A model generated the notes under the pieces. It did not search any database, had not been told where the DNA came from, and saw only the letters and a list, made by a program, of their open reading frames with translations. The position numbers and the translations under genes were made by a program. Positions 11,446 to 23,799 of a DNA stretch of 64,000 nucleotides are shown here, in pieces; position 1 is the stretch's first letter, and each line of letters opens with the position of its first letter. The DNA is from Nautilus pompilius (lineage: Eukaryota > Mollusca > Cephalopoda > Nautilida > Nautilidae): the NCBI GenBank assembly GCA_018389105.1, contig JACATO010000632.1:1-64000 (forward strand), written 5' to 3'.

Positions 11446-12732
11446 CCGCTTCCTGCCCACTTGCTACTTCTAAGCCAAATTAAATAAAATTATCAAACAG
11501 GTAGTTAACTCATTAAGGTAAGTGCTAATTAAACAGGTAGTTCGGCATTTCAAATTATCATGGTGCTCAGGAATCAGAATTTCCTTGATGATACAGCTAT
11601 TTCATCAAGTCAGTAACAAAGTAACAGTAAGAAAAAAAGGGTTAAATTAACAATTTTTTTGATTTTATAAAATCTAATTATACCTCAGCTGTACTTGATG
11701 GTATTTTTATGAACATTATATTGCTGCATACATTAAAGAAACTGATATCCATAAAAATACATGAACATTTTTGTAATAATTTACCTACATCAAAGATTTC
11801 AAAAGATTTTAGTTGATGTAGACAAGTAAATTTAACTTTAAAAGATGAAAAAAATGAAACTGAAAACATTTATATGGCCGACCTGGACCATGAACTGGGA
11901 ACAGAAATCAGAGTACTGCCCACTGTTCAACACTAAATACCAAATGGATTTGTCTTGATGCCTTATATTGAAGACTTTTCAGAAATGCTCAAGCGTATCT
12001 ACATCAGTCAGAACGTTGCAACATTCCTCGACATCAAGAAGACTCTGAGAGACAACCTGAAACTTTTCAATGGTGGCACCGTGTCTCATCTATCGTAAAG
12101 GCCACAAACAAATCTGCGCCCTATCACTGTACAAAATGGCGTTCTTTCCTCTGCTGTCCACACAGGTTCTCTACTCTCAAACAACTTGGAAACACACATT
12201 GGATGGTCTCCAAAACACTTATATACAGTATTTATTATGATTGATGATTTGTGATTAGCAAGGAAACTTAATTTGATATGCTAAAAATGTGAAGATCAGT
12301 ATTTCCTTTTAAGAAATACAACAAATGTAATGCCAAATTTATACAACAACAGGTGTGTAGGACAATTTTAAAAAAATAAATAAACAATGGAAACTATTTG
12401 CTGCTATAAATGTGATAGACGATGACAGATGGACAACTAGACAAACAAGGTATGCTTACCTACTAATATGTCTACATCTCTTTGAATTAGGGTGGCTATG
12501 TGTGCAGTCTCAGTCCATTTGTCTGCCAATAATTGCAGAATCTTTTTGACTGTGAAGGATTATGAAAGCTCATGAGGAGAGCACCTGAGTGTTCTTAGCT
12601 TTTGGTGACAGCCTACCAAAGCACCATGTTGACCTGTTTGTTTGTTAGCTTTTACTTCTTAATTACAAACAAAATTACTAATCTTGCGGTCAGTCGTACA
12701 TTAAGATCAAATGACCAGATTCATTCTTTTTC

Positions 12733-12999
12733 ATGTTGCTATGCCTCTTTGCAACAGCAGCAACTCAAATGTTTCTAAATAAACTTCTGCAGTTTTTCAA
12801 AATGAATAAAAACTTTATTCCACATATTTATGTAAGAAGATGTGGATATAATGCACTGGCTAAAATTATTTACATTAATGTAAACCACCTCAAAAAAGAG
12901 ACCAAAGAAAGTTTTCTCGGAAAGACAATACTGAAAATGACAGAAAATAGGATAACAAGAGGCTGGCTGCAGACCGACAGACAATTTAACGACTTCTAA
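12733..12999 (+). other. Unrecognised 88-codon open frame in arm A
   Basis: Begins M-L-L-C-L-F-A-T-A-A-T and contains Y-V-R-R-C-G-Y. No family is recognised. The aligned frame in C (minus, 26,815-26,591) is open and shares L-C-x-F-x-A and V-R-R-C, but the B copy (about 22.0 kb) is not open. Codon use is AT-driven. It may be a relic exon or chance. The mirror copy lies at 36,134-36,400 on the minus strand. Confidence 0.2.
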
Positions 13000-13574
13000 T
13001 TGCTGTCACTGACAAGTTTTCACGGTGTTGCATTATGGGAAGGTTTTCTAAATTATCAGCAGATAGGAAGCAGCTTCAGATGTCTATGACTGCTAAGCTA
13101 ATTTCTTTGGACAAGATGTTTCCCACTTAGTTCAGGATCTCGAATGTTCTGACACAATGAAGTGAGTTGTTATCTGCTGTCATTACATGTAACATGGGAA
13201 TTTTCCAACTCTGTTTACACTTTTCTAAAATAATATTGAAAATGCGACTTAGTGTCATTCTCAGGAAGGAAAAAAATGCATGAGATATCACTAAATGCCT
13301 TCTCCTCCTTCAGGGAAATATATTTTTAAGTACAAAACGGAATTTTGTGGACAGAAATGATTCCTGTAGATGTAGTATTCAGAATTTAAAATGCATTCAG
13401 TAATATTGTATTTTATTTAATATCGTCTTCAAAAATAACGATGTATTAATTAGAAGACGATCAGCACAATACATCCCCATTTTTGACAGAATTCCAAATT
13501 TGGTTCTTCAACGAGAAAAGGAAATATTTCAGTGAGTAGGAATTGTTTTTTTTATGGTAATCCTATCTTATTTT

Positions 13575-13800
13575 TCTCACTAGACTGGTGATATATCCAT
13601 ATAAATCTCTTTCATAAACAGCTTACTGATTATTAATCACCGTTTTGATTTTTAGTTGATTGAGTTCAAACATTGTTCTGTTTTCATTGTTTCAGTACCA
13701 TGTTGGCAAAGTTTGGAAGCAATGTAACCAACAGAGATATGATTCTTTTAAGGAGTAGCAATACTTTCCTTCACTATATCAAACTGTGGCCAATTACATG
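13575..13800 (+). repeat. Diverged continuation of arm A, with a relic exon acceptor
   Basis: After the near-identical arm ends, weaker similarity to the complement of about 35,320-35,558 persists. It includes a shared TTTTTAGTT run and a pyrimidine tract ending in CAG at 13,695, followed by similar bases. The relic exon after 13,696 stays open for about 34 codons but is unrecognised. Confidence 0.55.
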
Positions 13801-14119
13801 ACACTCTTGCTGGTTGTTTTAGTCAGTTCTTGATTCCGGCATCATAAATACAAGTTACTAAACTTATTCTTCTGTGGAAGACAGAAATGTCAGAGACCAT
13901 AAAATACATGTTAGGTGACCATTACACTAAGCAATGTCATCAACAGCCTACCTTTGTAGACTAGGATGTTGATGGAAAACAAAGAAATGGCACTGAATTA
14001 AATTTCTGTTGTTAGTTAGGTTCTGACCATTGACCTATGTGATTGATTCTGCGGCTTTTGTTCAAGACTTCAAACAAATTGGAAATTGTTCCTGACCTTC
14101 TATTGCTGTCTTTAATGGG

Positions 14120-15420
14120 TGGCATTTGTCAAACTACCTGCCTCGAAACTCACAGCATAGATGCACTTAATAAAATTCTAACCGTATTTAAAAAAGTTTT
14201 ATGAAGAGTTGATTTGTTGTAAGCAAGCATCCTGTGTTTTTTTTGTATTATTTAAAAAATAATAATTGAGTCATGGCTAAATCAACTAATATGATTATTT
14301 CAAGATTACCATACATTGATTCTGCTCAAATTTTACTATAACACTGATCTGACAGACAAAAAATAAAGCAAGATGTCAGTTATTATTTGTTAATAGGTTT
14401 TGGTTTTTTCAGCATAGTGTCAGTCATAAAGTTACACACTTTAGTGAAGATGTCACCGTTGTATTGAGTTCACCTGTTAGCTACTAAAACCTGAGTCCTT
14501 ACATGCAGATGGTAGAGTAGCCATGATGCCATTGTGTTATCGGTCAGTAAGGTAGCAAGTACTCCATAACTCCTTAGCTATTTTGTTTCGTCTGTCAATT
14601 CTTATTTTGATTGTGGAGATAAAATTGTAGATACAATTCAAATCTTTTTTCCCTCTACACCGTTTTTTTACAGTCAAGAATAAAAGAGCCAATGTCATCA
14701 GCTAATTTTTCATTACAAAACTTTAAAGAAAAGTTAAAAAATAAACTTCCTGCAAGAAGATAGAAAGGTGTTGCAGTATCAAATGGTTCTTTAGCTGCTT
14801 TCATTCAATTATAACTCAAAAATATATCAATATCTTTACGTCCCAATTATCATCATTGTACGGGCACCTGTACATGACCTAGCAGTAATACCACTATTGA
14901 TTTCCTTACATTATTAAAATCAGCCATCTATTATTTAACTATTGTTGGACAGTTTCAGCTGAAATACGCTTAGTGACAAACAAAAAAGGGCAGTCAAATG
15001 TGGGGCTTAGATGTCATCTGGTGAAAAATCAAAACATTAACCCGTTCAAAACAGGGAAAAGAACAATGGTGACTTCAACATATTTAAACTTCAAACTTAT
15101 AACAGAAACAACTTCTACCGTAAGTTAACATCTTTTTGCATTAGATTTCCCCAAGGAAATGTTTGCTGTATATATTTTTTTTCTTTGTCACCTTTTTTTG
15201 GAAGCAACAGGACGCTTGTTAGTTAAAGATACATTTTTGTTATCAGTGACAGAATTATTTTTACATACATTAGTAGTAATGTTTTATGTCAGAACTCGTT
15301 TAAAAAGACAAACTGTATTTATGGATAGATTTTCTATTCTCTAATTCTTCATGTCTAAGTATTAACAGCACTGGCAAAATCTCACCGACATGGAGTTTTA
15401 TTTATTCATTATTCAATTAA
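14120..15420. other. AT-rich stretch without recognisable features (in B)
   Basis: I see no coding frame with recognisable content and no terminal repeats. Short frames such as 15,159-15,344 are Phe/Leu-rich translations of AT-rich DNA. By position it should correspond to arm A 5,280-6,200, but similarity is too weak to follow by eye. Confidence 0.5.
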
Positions 15421-15681
15421 GCAAGCAGCGTAAGCACATGCATTTTTCAAGAGATATTTAATGAGGTCTGGACAATCCGAGGCCAGAATGTCAGTATTGC
15501 CAACTGTTTATGCAGTCGTGGCGTTTGTGCAGTACACTGTTGTTATTGGACCTACCTCTTTCACGACAATCTTACTAGAATTCTTCTGCTTTGTTGTCAA
15601 AGTGGAGTACCTAGACAAAAGCCGATGCCACTAGGCCAATACAGAATAAACGACATCAGTTCTTTACTCAGTGGGAATTGA
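15421..15681 (+). pseudogene. Degenerate F-type-lectin-like exon in segment B (candidate)
   Basis: An 87-codon stop-to-stop frame without a suitable start includes E-V-W-T-I and, later, P-L-G-Q-Y-R-I. The bases encoding E-V-W-x-I match those of the better-preserved exon at 31,291-31,069 at 14 of 18 positions, with synonymous differences in the Glu and Val codons. It lies about 1.03 kb upstream of the TATA/exon-1 region at 16,422-16,552. In segment C the lectin-like exon lies about 1.0 kb upstream of the matching exon-1 relic. Shared position and motif support homology, but most of the domain is unrecognisable and the call is tentative. Confidence 0.35.
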
Positions 15682-15825
15682 ATATCGACCTTCATCCGCA
15701 GCAGACCTGTATGTCACATACTTGACTCCACACTGCCTTAATGCATTTTAAAACTTACATATTCTGCATGTTTGTAAAATCTGCTACAAAAATGAATTAC
15801 TCTTTATTTTAACGAATATAATGTT

Positions 15826-15843
15826 TATATATATATATATATA
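15826..15843. repeat. (AT)n microsatellite
   Basis: Short uninterrupted TA repeat. Confidence 0.9.
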
Positions 15844-16421
15844 CTTTTCATATTTACATTTATTGTCTGTACTTCAGTCAGAGATTGACAAATCTTATTT
15901 TATTCAATGTTTAAACAAAAGATATGCAAAACTTTAATCCATAAAAAATGCTTGTTTTATCATAAATTGTTCTTTTGGAGTAGAATATGAATATGAACAT
16001 AACCTTTTGTTTCCTTAATGTATATTATACACATTTCTGTACACGTCTTAAAGGTGGGAGTTTTCGGATATCAGTAATTACACTGTTGAAATATCAGGTA
16101 AAAAGTAAACTTGTAATTTAAATAAAAGAAAATGATAAACCTTTAGTACGTGTAGTTGGTCAATCAACACTAGTGATTTCCAAGAAGGGAAACGTATAAA
16201 AATAGGAATAATAGTAAGATAAATACTATTATGGCAAAAAAGGAAATCAAAATTTAAAATAACATTTTAGAAAGAAGGATGTGACAAGGTAAGCATATTT
16301 TGTTTCTAACTTTATAATATAATTTTCTTAGACAAGAGACGATCCGGTTTCTTATTTGTTGCTAGCCGGGTTCAAGAGGTCCCTCCCACACCTGTATAAG
16401 ACAACTGATTAGGGAGTGGCA

Positions 16422-16429
16422 TATATAAA
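16422..16429 (+). promoter_or_regulatory. TATA-box-like core promoter element
   Basis: TATATAAA lies in a locally less AT-rich setting, about 65 bases before an ATG that opens a signal-peptide-like frame. The stretch ACAGAGCAACCACTGACTC about 15-30 bases downstream is a plausible start region. The aligned place in segment C (near 30,330, minus strand) has lost the TATA motif. This is inferred from sequence only. Confidence 0.4.
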
Positions 16430-16486
16430 CACAAATGTTCACAGAGCAACCACTGACTCTGAATCAGAATTTGGCATTCAGCAATT

Positions 16487-16552
16487 ATGCGAACTGTATT
16501 CCGCATTTGTTTTCCATTTTTTTTTCTTCTACGGCAATGTGCAGAGTCCTGA
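16487..16552 (+). pseudogene. Possible first exon encoding a signal peptide
   Basis: The ATG at 16,487 opens a 21-codon frame beginning M-R-T-V-F-R-I-C-F-P-F-F-F-L-L and ending R-Q-C-A-E-S before TGA. A basic residue followed by a hydrophobic core and a small-residue end resembles a secretory signal peptide. A TATA box precedes it at about 60 bases. I see no strong splice donor before the stop, so it may be dead or the exon end may be missed. The homologous sequence in C (30,263 downward, minus) has the second codon CGA changed to TGA. A secreted product would fit the lectin-like exon in the same repeat family, but the link is inferred from position alone. Confidence 0.35.
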
Positions 16553-17744
16553 CAGTTAGCTGACCAACGTCATCTGTTCCACACAGCGAAGTCGATGCCG
16601 ACTTCTTCTAGCTACATCAGTGCACTTGAGTAGCTTTCCTGATTACAACCATGTTTGGAGTGAGCTAAGGTGTTGTTTTGCTAGCATGTCTTCGCAGCGT
16701 AGACTTATCTGCTTTTCGTTATAAAACAGGAATAGTGGAATAACTTCCTAGCACCTGTTGCAGTACTGATTTTCTGAAACACCGGAATGTTGGATCAAAT
16801 GATGCACTAGATGCTCAGTTATTTTCAAAGTACTTTTGCAAGTTTTCAGATGCTTCATAAATGTTTGGAGAATTTTATTTTTCCTCTTAAATAGACCTAA
16901 AATTATCATTTTTTATTTTTAATATGTAAGGTTTATTTGTTTTAATGTCAGTTAGCTATTTCTACTCATGTTCCTGTGGTAGAAGTTGACCATGTGGCCG
17001 TTAACTTAGTCTGGCGGTCTGTACAGTGGAAATCAACAAGGACACAAGGTGCTTGACACAACTCGTTGCTGCGACCTGTGTACTGATGGCACCACCATCT
17101 CCTCTTCATCATCGCTGTTTTATTGGATATGTCAGCAACTGAAACAGTTTTATTTCTATCTGAGATTTGTAGTGAAATATAATTCAGGATTCAAGGCTTC
17201 TATTTCATCCCAATCTTCCCTTTCTTGTTCCTCTAAAACAAATCATTTAAAGGAATGTTGGATATTTTGGACCTCAAGCTTGTCAGTAAATATTCTGATG
17301 TGTATACATTTTATGGAGATTCTGTCTTGTCAGGAATTAAAAATGTCTTTAACAGACCGGCGTTGGTCTAGTGTTGGAAAAGACTCAGTGTTTGGAGGAA
17401 GTTACTGCACTTGTCTCATGTTATTGTCCCCTTTCTAAGTTTAGTATTCTACAAGCAGGGAATAGTCACACTAGCAAAGTTCCCTGTCAGATCATCTTTG
17501 GAGTGTTTCATAATCTGTAGCATCAACCAACACTGCCATTCTTACAACATAATGCCAAAAGCATTAGAACTTGCTACCTGAGGCAGATAATGATATCATC
17601 AGGAAATAATGCAGCAACTGAAATGATTTTTTTTCCATTATGTATCTTGGTTTTCATAATTTGCACAGACAAAATGGAGACAAGCAGTAATACTGGAAGT
17701 GCATTTTCTTTAGAAAAAAAAGCAACTCCAACTAATCCATATTT

Positions 17745-18185
17745 TCAAGTGTTTGTGCATTTGTCCGTTACTCTTTCATGGCCGAACCGTAGCACCCGGA
17801 GGCCCCAAATTTTGGGTGTATGTCCTTCAGAATCTGGCTGGTTTTAAACTACCACACGCTGGCCCTGAAGGCCGCTTTTCAAAAGCCTTACAGATTACAC
17901 TTAGTTCGCTGCACTCTCTCAAAACAGGTGACCTAGCAGCCTCAAATTATAATGAAGGTACCTCAGGATCAGAGGCAGGATCCAGGGGTACCAGAGTCTG
18001 GGCCTCATTCCCTTTGCATTCAAGAGAATCAAGTTCCCTATAAAACTCGGTTTTGCTACGACCACCAGTAAAGCACAGGACCCAAGTTGTTGGCCTCAAA
18101 TTGGATACTCCATGGTGTTCCCATGAACAACTGTGTGTTGGATGCTCAAGAGTTTGGCAAACAAAATCTGTCTTGCTTTTCATAA
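17745..18185. repeat. GC-richer insertion inside segment B
   Basis: Co-linear similarity between B and arm A is interrupted here: bases before about 17,740 align near A 9,960-10,020 and bases from 18,190 align to A 10,060 onward. The inserted 440 or so bases are clearly richer in GC and have overlapping open frames on both strands, none recognised. A mobile element fragment is likely. No terminal repeats or tRNA-like boxes were found. Confidence 0.45.
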
Positions 18186-21100
18186 AAGTCTCTTTAATTT
18201 ACTGTAAATATTCTAATAAAACTGAAAAGGGCAATGTTTGTAATTTTGTAGGGAAACAGCAATATCTGGAAATAATGTATTTGTTTCCATGCAAGGCAAC
18301 TAGATGAAGATGGAAATCTAATACAACTAAATTATACCTAAAACAGAGCTAATATCAAAATATTAATGTAAAATTTAATAAATTGAATCACAATGTTTTG
18401 CCATAAAATCCATTGCTGTTGATGCAGATTGCTAGAGATAGTAAGAGAGACAGAGACAAATGGGTAGAATACAAAATTAAGTGCATTAGGAATTCTATTC
18501 ATGAGAAAAATCTTTTTAATCTTATCACTTTATATATATTTAAATAAAAGGTAATTCATTTGTGAATTCTGTGCATTAATGTCCAGGTATTATTGTAAAT
18601 GTTCTAAAAATCACTGTTTCTTTTACTTTTGATATCTACTGTTGTATTGTTGTGTTTTATATTAATTAAAAATTTATATTAATTGTCTTTAGTGGCTTGT
18701 TTTCTTCATTTCATCTAATCATTTTTTGTGTATTTACTATATTAAAATAAAAACATAAATGGGATGTTTTCAGTGTATCTTTTAAAATTGACAGACCATC
18801 TCTCCTACACGTTCTATTCCAGTCGACATTGCTGGGGTCAGACATTACCAGATATCAAGAATAGAAATTTTAAATTGCATTATTGATGAGTCATTAAATT
18901 AATGACAAGTTATAAAATATTTCATTATTTAAAAAGGGGAAGAAAACACAATATCAGACTTCACAAGAAATGCTATTTATAGGATAATTATGTATGTGTT
19001 AACAAGATGTGGATGGAAATGTTGCTGCGTCAGTTTTAATCAAAAACACATTTTCTATCACTATCAGAATCACCAGTCATACAACTCCTCAGTGCAGCTG
19101 TTACCTTGTTTTCCAGTCCTGACCGTATATAAAGGTGATGTTATCATGATTCCCCTTATGTCAATCCTCCATGTTTTTCAACCAGGGAAAACCCAATGAT
19201 ATCTTGCTAAAATAACCGGAAGAGAAGGGTTAAAAGTCTAATTTTAGAACATGTAGCCTTTTACAAATTTTATGAGAATTCAGAGAAGAAATTAAATAAA
19301 ATTGCACAAATTACATATGTAGAAAGGAGAATTTTACCACTTTATTCTGTCAGTTATATATATATATTTTTAAAATTGTGAGATAGGGTATATTTGTTTG
19401 CAATAAATGCTAATAGCAGGATTCTGCTTTTACATCATTGATTTATATTTTGGTTTTCCGCTACCTGCTGGCTAGCCACGCCGTTTGTGTTTGAGGACCA
19501 CTCTGTGTCCCCAAAATAAATGGTAGGTTAAAAGATAACATGCAACATCCTTCTGGCACGTGAACACCTTGTCCTTCGATGTTTAAAATACCACCTTCCA
19601 GAGCCAGCAGATGTCATCCGAAATTATATTAAAGTAAAGTTATGCGTGTCGCGGTGAATTGTGGCGTAGGATATTAAACTTTCCCATTTGTCTCAGAACT
19701 GTTATTTTGAATGGAAATTCTGCTTTTGAGTGACGGTGAACTCTCAAGCATCTCTCTGAATGCCAAAGTTTATTGAAAGCAAGTATAATATGATGCCAGA
19801 CATAGTTACTAGTGTAAAGATATTAGATTGCGGTCCAGTTTCTGAGATTTTGGTCGTTTACTCAATGAGAGAGAAAAAAATGTTTACCAAGCAGTTCTCA
19901 GCTTTGAAACAATGACTATTATTTCTGAAATTTATTTGTCATTGTTTATGTCTAAAATTAATAATAATTTATGAACCGTTTATTGATAGATGAACTCATT
20001 AATCTGCCTTTATAGATGGTTACCAACAATGCCAATAGTTAAACCTAGAACAGAGATATCTGTTCTCATTTACCTGCATCATTCATTTTAATAATTTTTT
20101 TCTGCTAGAACAGATGGCATCTTCATCAGACATTTGCATTTTAAGAAATTCAGCTTTTCTCTCCATATAAACTCATCTTGTTTCTTTTTACATAAACAAG
20201 AATGCAGAAAATGTAACATCTGGAAAGAAATGCTGTCATTTCAGAAAATCTAGATATTTGTTTGCCTTTAGTTATTAGACACAGCATCTTAATTATCATC
20301 TATCCAAACCAACAGAACATAGCAGTGAGTTTCTGCCACAAAACGGCGATCAATGTTTCTTTACTAATAAGGAGGAGAGAATATTTTGTATTGCGACTGC
20401 TTTTGTTTGTTTTTCCTTATGAGACCAACAACAGCTTTCCAGGGTTGTAGTGCTTCCATTAATTCCTCAGTGGCATGAATTTGCTTATCTTTTTATCGAA
20501 AGGGTTAATACGTTGGTTTTGTTTTCCTAGCTGACAGGAATATCATGTATGAGGGCAACACATTTACCACAAACAGCATTTCCCACTCGCTGTAAATTTC
20601 TCCATTAAAAACTTGATATAATCTGAGTGTAATGCAATAAAAGACGCATGGACAATAATGCATTTAAACTTGCATATTATTAGCAATTTCACTTATTGGT
20701 GACAATCTGAGAGTCGTTGATATGAGTGAAGAGTGAGTGATGGGTATTGCTGACTTTGTTAATCATGTACGTTACTGCAGCTTCAAATTTGATGTTTCCA
20801 GGAAAAGGGGTGCGGCTGCATTGGTCTGTTGTGTCAAAACCCCTCAGCAGTGAGGGAACAATGAATATAAATGATTTACTTTGTTCACTAACTGCCAATA
20901 AGGTAATAAGAAGAGCCCCTGTAAATTACACGCCATCAGTATCTTTCCAATCTTATAACGATAAAAACACTGAAAACCAAAACTCGACCATAAACTGGGA
21001 CTGAAAATCAAGGCACCGCGGACCATTCTTCAAAGATACCCAACAAATCTATCATAATACCAGACATGGAAAACCTCTCAGAAATGCGGAAGTGTATCCA

Positions 21101-22347
21101 GCTCAGTCTGAATATTTCAACATTCCCCGACACTAAAAAGACACCGAGAAGCCCTCGTCTATCTTCAGTGACGTAAGGGTGACACCATGTCTCATCTGTC
21201 ACTAGGGCTGCAAACAAACGTGTCCACCATTGCACAAAATGGCGTTATTTTTGTTGTCCACACGGTTCTAATGCCACTATTTTTCTTCTTTCAAGCAACT
21301 TGAAAACGCAAGTTTGTTGGTCTCCAGAGCTATCACATAAAATATATAATCAGCCATCTCTGATATACACTTGATGATTTGTAATTAGCAATAAAAGTCA
21401 ATTGGGCGTGCCAAAATTGGGGACTCAGCTTTTCTTACAAAGTGTAATGGATTTTATACAAAATATATACAAAAACAGATGTGTAAAATAATTATTTTTT
21501 AAAAAAAAAACGAATAATTGAAACAATGTGCCGCTATAGATGATATAAATTATGTCAGTTGGACAACTAGATAAACAAGGCTCAACATTTAAATTAATCA
21601 CTATGGTAACCAACAATTAATATGTTCAGAACTCTGAATCAAACCGTCTACGTATGCAGTTTCGGTCGGTTTATATCCGTAATAATTCAGAAAGCCTTCC
21701 CACAAAGATGGATTACAGAAACTCTTGATTGAGGTAGTTGGGTGTTTTTGACCTTTGGTGGCACCACACATTAATCCCACCCTCCCTGGCCAGAGCACCG
21801 GCACCAGCCACTCTCATCGTAATTCTACCAGTCTCACATCCAAAGACTTTTGTGAGGAATATATTTTAAAAAGAATGAACAGTAAACAATCTGCTCGTGC
21901 TATAAAAGCAGGTTACATGTTTGTTTTCTTCTCTCCAATTACAAGCAGAATTATTAATTTTGTGGCTGTACATTAAGAATGAATGACAAATTTCATATTT
22001 TTTTATTATCATGTAAAAGCAGCCATATCTGTTTCTCTCAGTAAATTCTTGCAACTTTGAATGCTCAGTTAAAGTTTCACTCCACTTAATGAGGTGAAAA
22101 GAAGCAAATACAATACACTGACTAAAAATAACTCGCCGTATAACTGAATATAATGGGATAAAAATTACTTATCAAATCAAATGTGAGAATAACTGAAATA
22201 TTTATGTAAAATTATTAAAAGACTTTGTTTTCTTTTTCATCTATCAAAAATGGACCAACTCCATTCAGCCCAGAAGCCCAGGACTTGTTTCGTTTCTTCA
22301 ATTTATTGTTAGTTTATATGTTGAATAGATTTTTGTCTTATATATTT

Positions 22348-22348
<1 letters not shown>

Positions 22349-22388
<40 letters not shown>
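22349..22388. repeat. (AAT)n microsatellite
   Basis: Uninterrupted run of about 13 AAT units. Confidence 0.97.
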
Positions 22389-22391
<3 letters not shown>

Positions 22392-23799
22392 GACTCAGTC
22401 AGTGAGGGTCTCTACTTATTACTGGGACAACCCGTTATCTGTCTCACTGTAGCGTTAATGTAAAATGAGAATGTATTCGTTACCCACGATGGCGTAAGCC
22501 GGTCACATGGGATTTGTGTAAACATTAATACAAACAAAAGACAGTAAAGAAGTGGTGTTGCTGAAGACTTCTGAATTGTTGCTGCTTCTTTTACCCTCTT
22601 GATAAAGAAATTAGCAAAATGTTTCAGTACAGTGAGTCTTTTGCACTCATTACACGTAACATTGGGATTTTTGTAGATTATTTAGATCTTTCTAGCAAAC
22701 AAAAGCAAAGTATTTACAAGACAACGCTGGCATTTCGTAGATGAGATACAGGATGCAATCTACTTTGAAATAATTTACCTTTAGGTACAAAGTGAATTTC
22801 TGAGAATGGGAACACTAAATGGCATTTTGTAGTTGTTCTTTTTTTAAATTAAACTAGTATGTTTGCATTTCTGTGGCTGGAAAAATGCAAATTAATTACC
22901 AACAGAGATTTTTTCCCTAGTCTGATAGTGTATTGTGTAATTCGGTCTACGATCACCTGCAAAGTCAAAGGAATATAAACTAGAACAGAACGTTTTCTCA
23001 AAATTAAACTATACTTTTTTTTTTGGAAGATAAATGGAAAACCTGTCAAATATTGTTGCCTTTTCCTTTTTTCTTTTACAATTTACCAGTAATTTGTAAT
23101 TCCCTTTATTTACCTACATCCCAGCACCCTCCACGTTGCATACAAGAGGTGAGATAAACTTTCTCTTTAATTATTGCAGGTAAAAAGATTTTAAAAAATG
23201 CATATTTTTCCAGATGTGTGGGTCCGAAAACATCTAAGTGGGGCTCTGAATCTTTCATATATTACCGTCATGATGCTGAAATGATGAAGAAACCAATCAT
23301 ATTTGAAATCAGTCGAACTAAGGATAAAAAGCCTGGTTGGTTAGTAGACTATGCAGAAATAATGAGTTTAGTACTTGTATCATCAGCCTGACCATTCAGG
23401 GAAGAAGAAAAAACAACAATATATACTCCCTGAAATATCTCTTTTTTTCCTCATCGAAGAACCAAACTTGGAATTCTGTCTGGAAATGGTGGTGTGTTGC
23501 GCAATGTTTTACTTTAATTAACTCTGTCCTTATATTTCCAGCCAAAATTAAATAAGATATTTCAGAATCGCTGAATGCATTTTATATTCTGAATACTGCA
23601 TCCACAAGAATTCTATCTGTCCTCAAAATTACAATTTATCCTTGAACCCAAATTTTATTGAAGAAGCTGACTGCATTCTGTATTCCATGGATGGAATGGA
23701 CAATTTTACACGTATGTTTTATATCAGTCATAGGCATGTGTTCTCACGAATTAAATATTTAATGTTTATTTTCTCTCTTTAAAAACAACACATGTTCAA

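Larger units (their letters stand above)
1..13574 (+). repeat. Left arm of a giant inverted repeat (arm A)
   Basis: The whole stretch reappears in reverse complement at 35,559-49,144. Paired coordinates sum to a nearly constant value: 49,144 in the outer part, 49,149 from about 5.05 to 11.9 kb, and 49,133 in the inner part. The steps reflect a poly-A length difference near 4,830 and a 16-base difference near 12.25 kb. Only scattered substitutions are seen between arms, for instance near 4,285, 5,087, 6,236, 9,137 and 13,310. The arm reaches base 1, so its true outer end may lie outside the window. It carries two hAT relics, a LINE tail, relic exons and microsatellites, but no intact gene. Confidence 0.97.
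13850..23100 (+). repeat. Segment B: diverged direct copy of arm A material
   Basis: Co-linear diverged similarity to arm A in the same orientation is seen at: 13,880-14,110 (A 5,000-5,280); 17,440-17,600 (A 9,725-9,900); 18,190-18,480 (A 10,060-10,300); 18,990-19,110 (A 10,740-10,830); 19,380-19,500 (A 11,100-11,220); 20,985-21,250 (A 11,877-12,150); 21,600-22,100 (A 12,450-12,850); and 22,620-22,900 (A 13,160-13,420). It lacks both hAT relics and the LINE tail and contains its own insertion near 17.75-18.18 kb. Numerous indels show that it is much older than the A/A' pair. Confidence 0.85.

Noticed and set aside
11960..12090. Frame M-P-Y-I-E-D-F-S-E-M-L-K-R-I, faintly like the linker before the GIY-YIG domain of Penelope-like elements
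   Set aside because: No C-x-C or GIY-YIG motif follows, and the B copy (21,055-21,170) does not strengthen the match.
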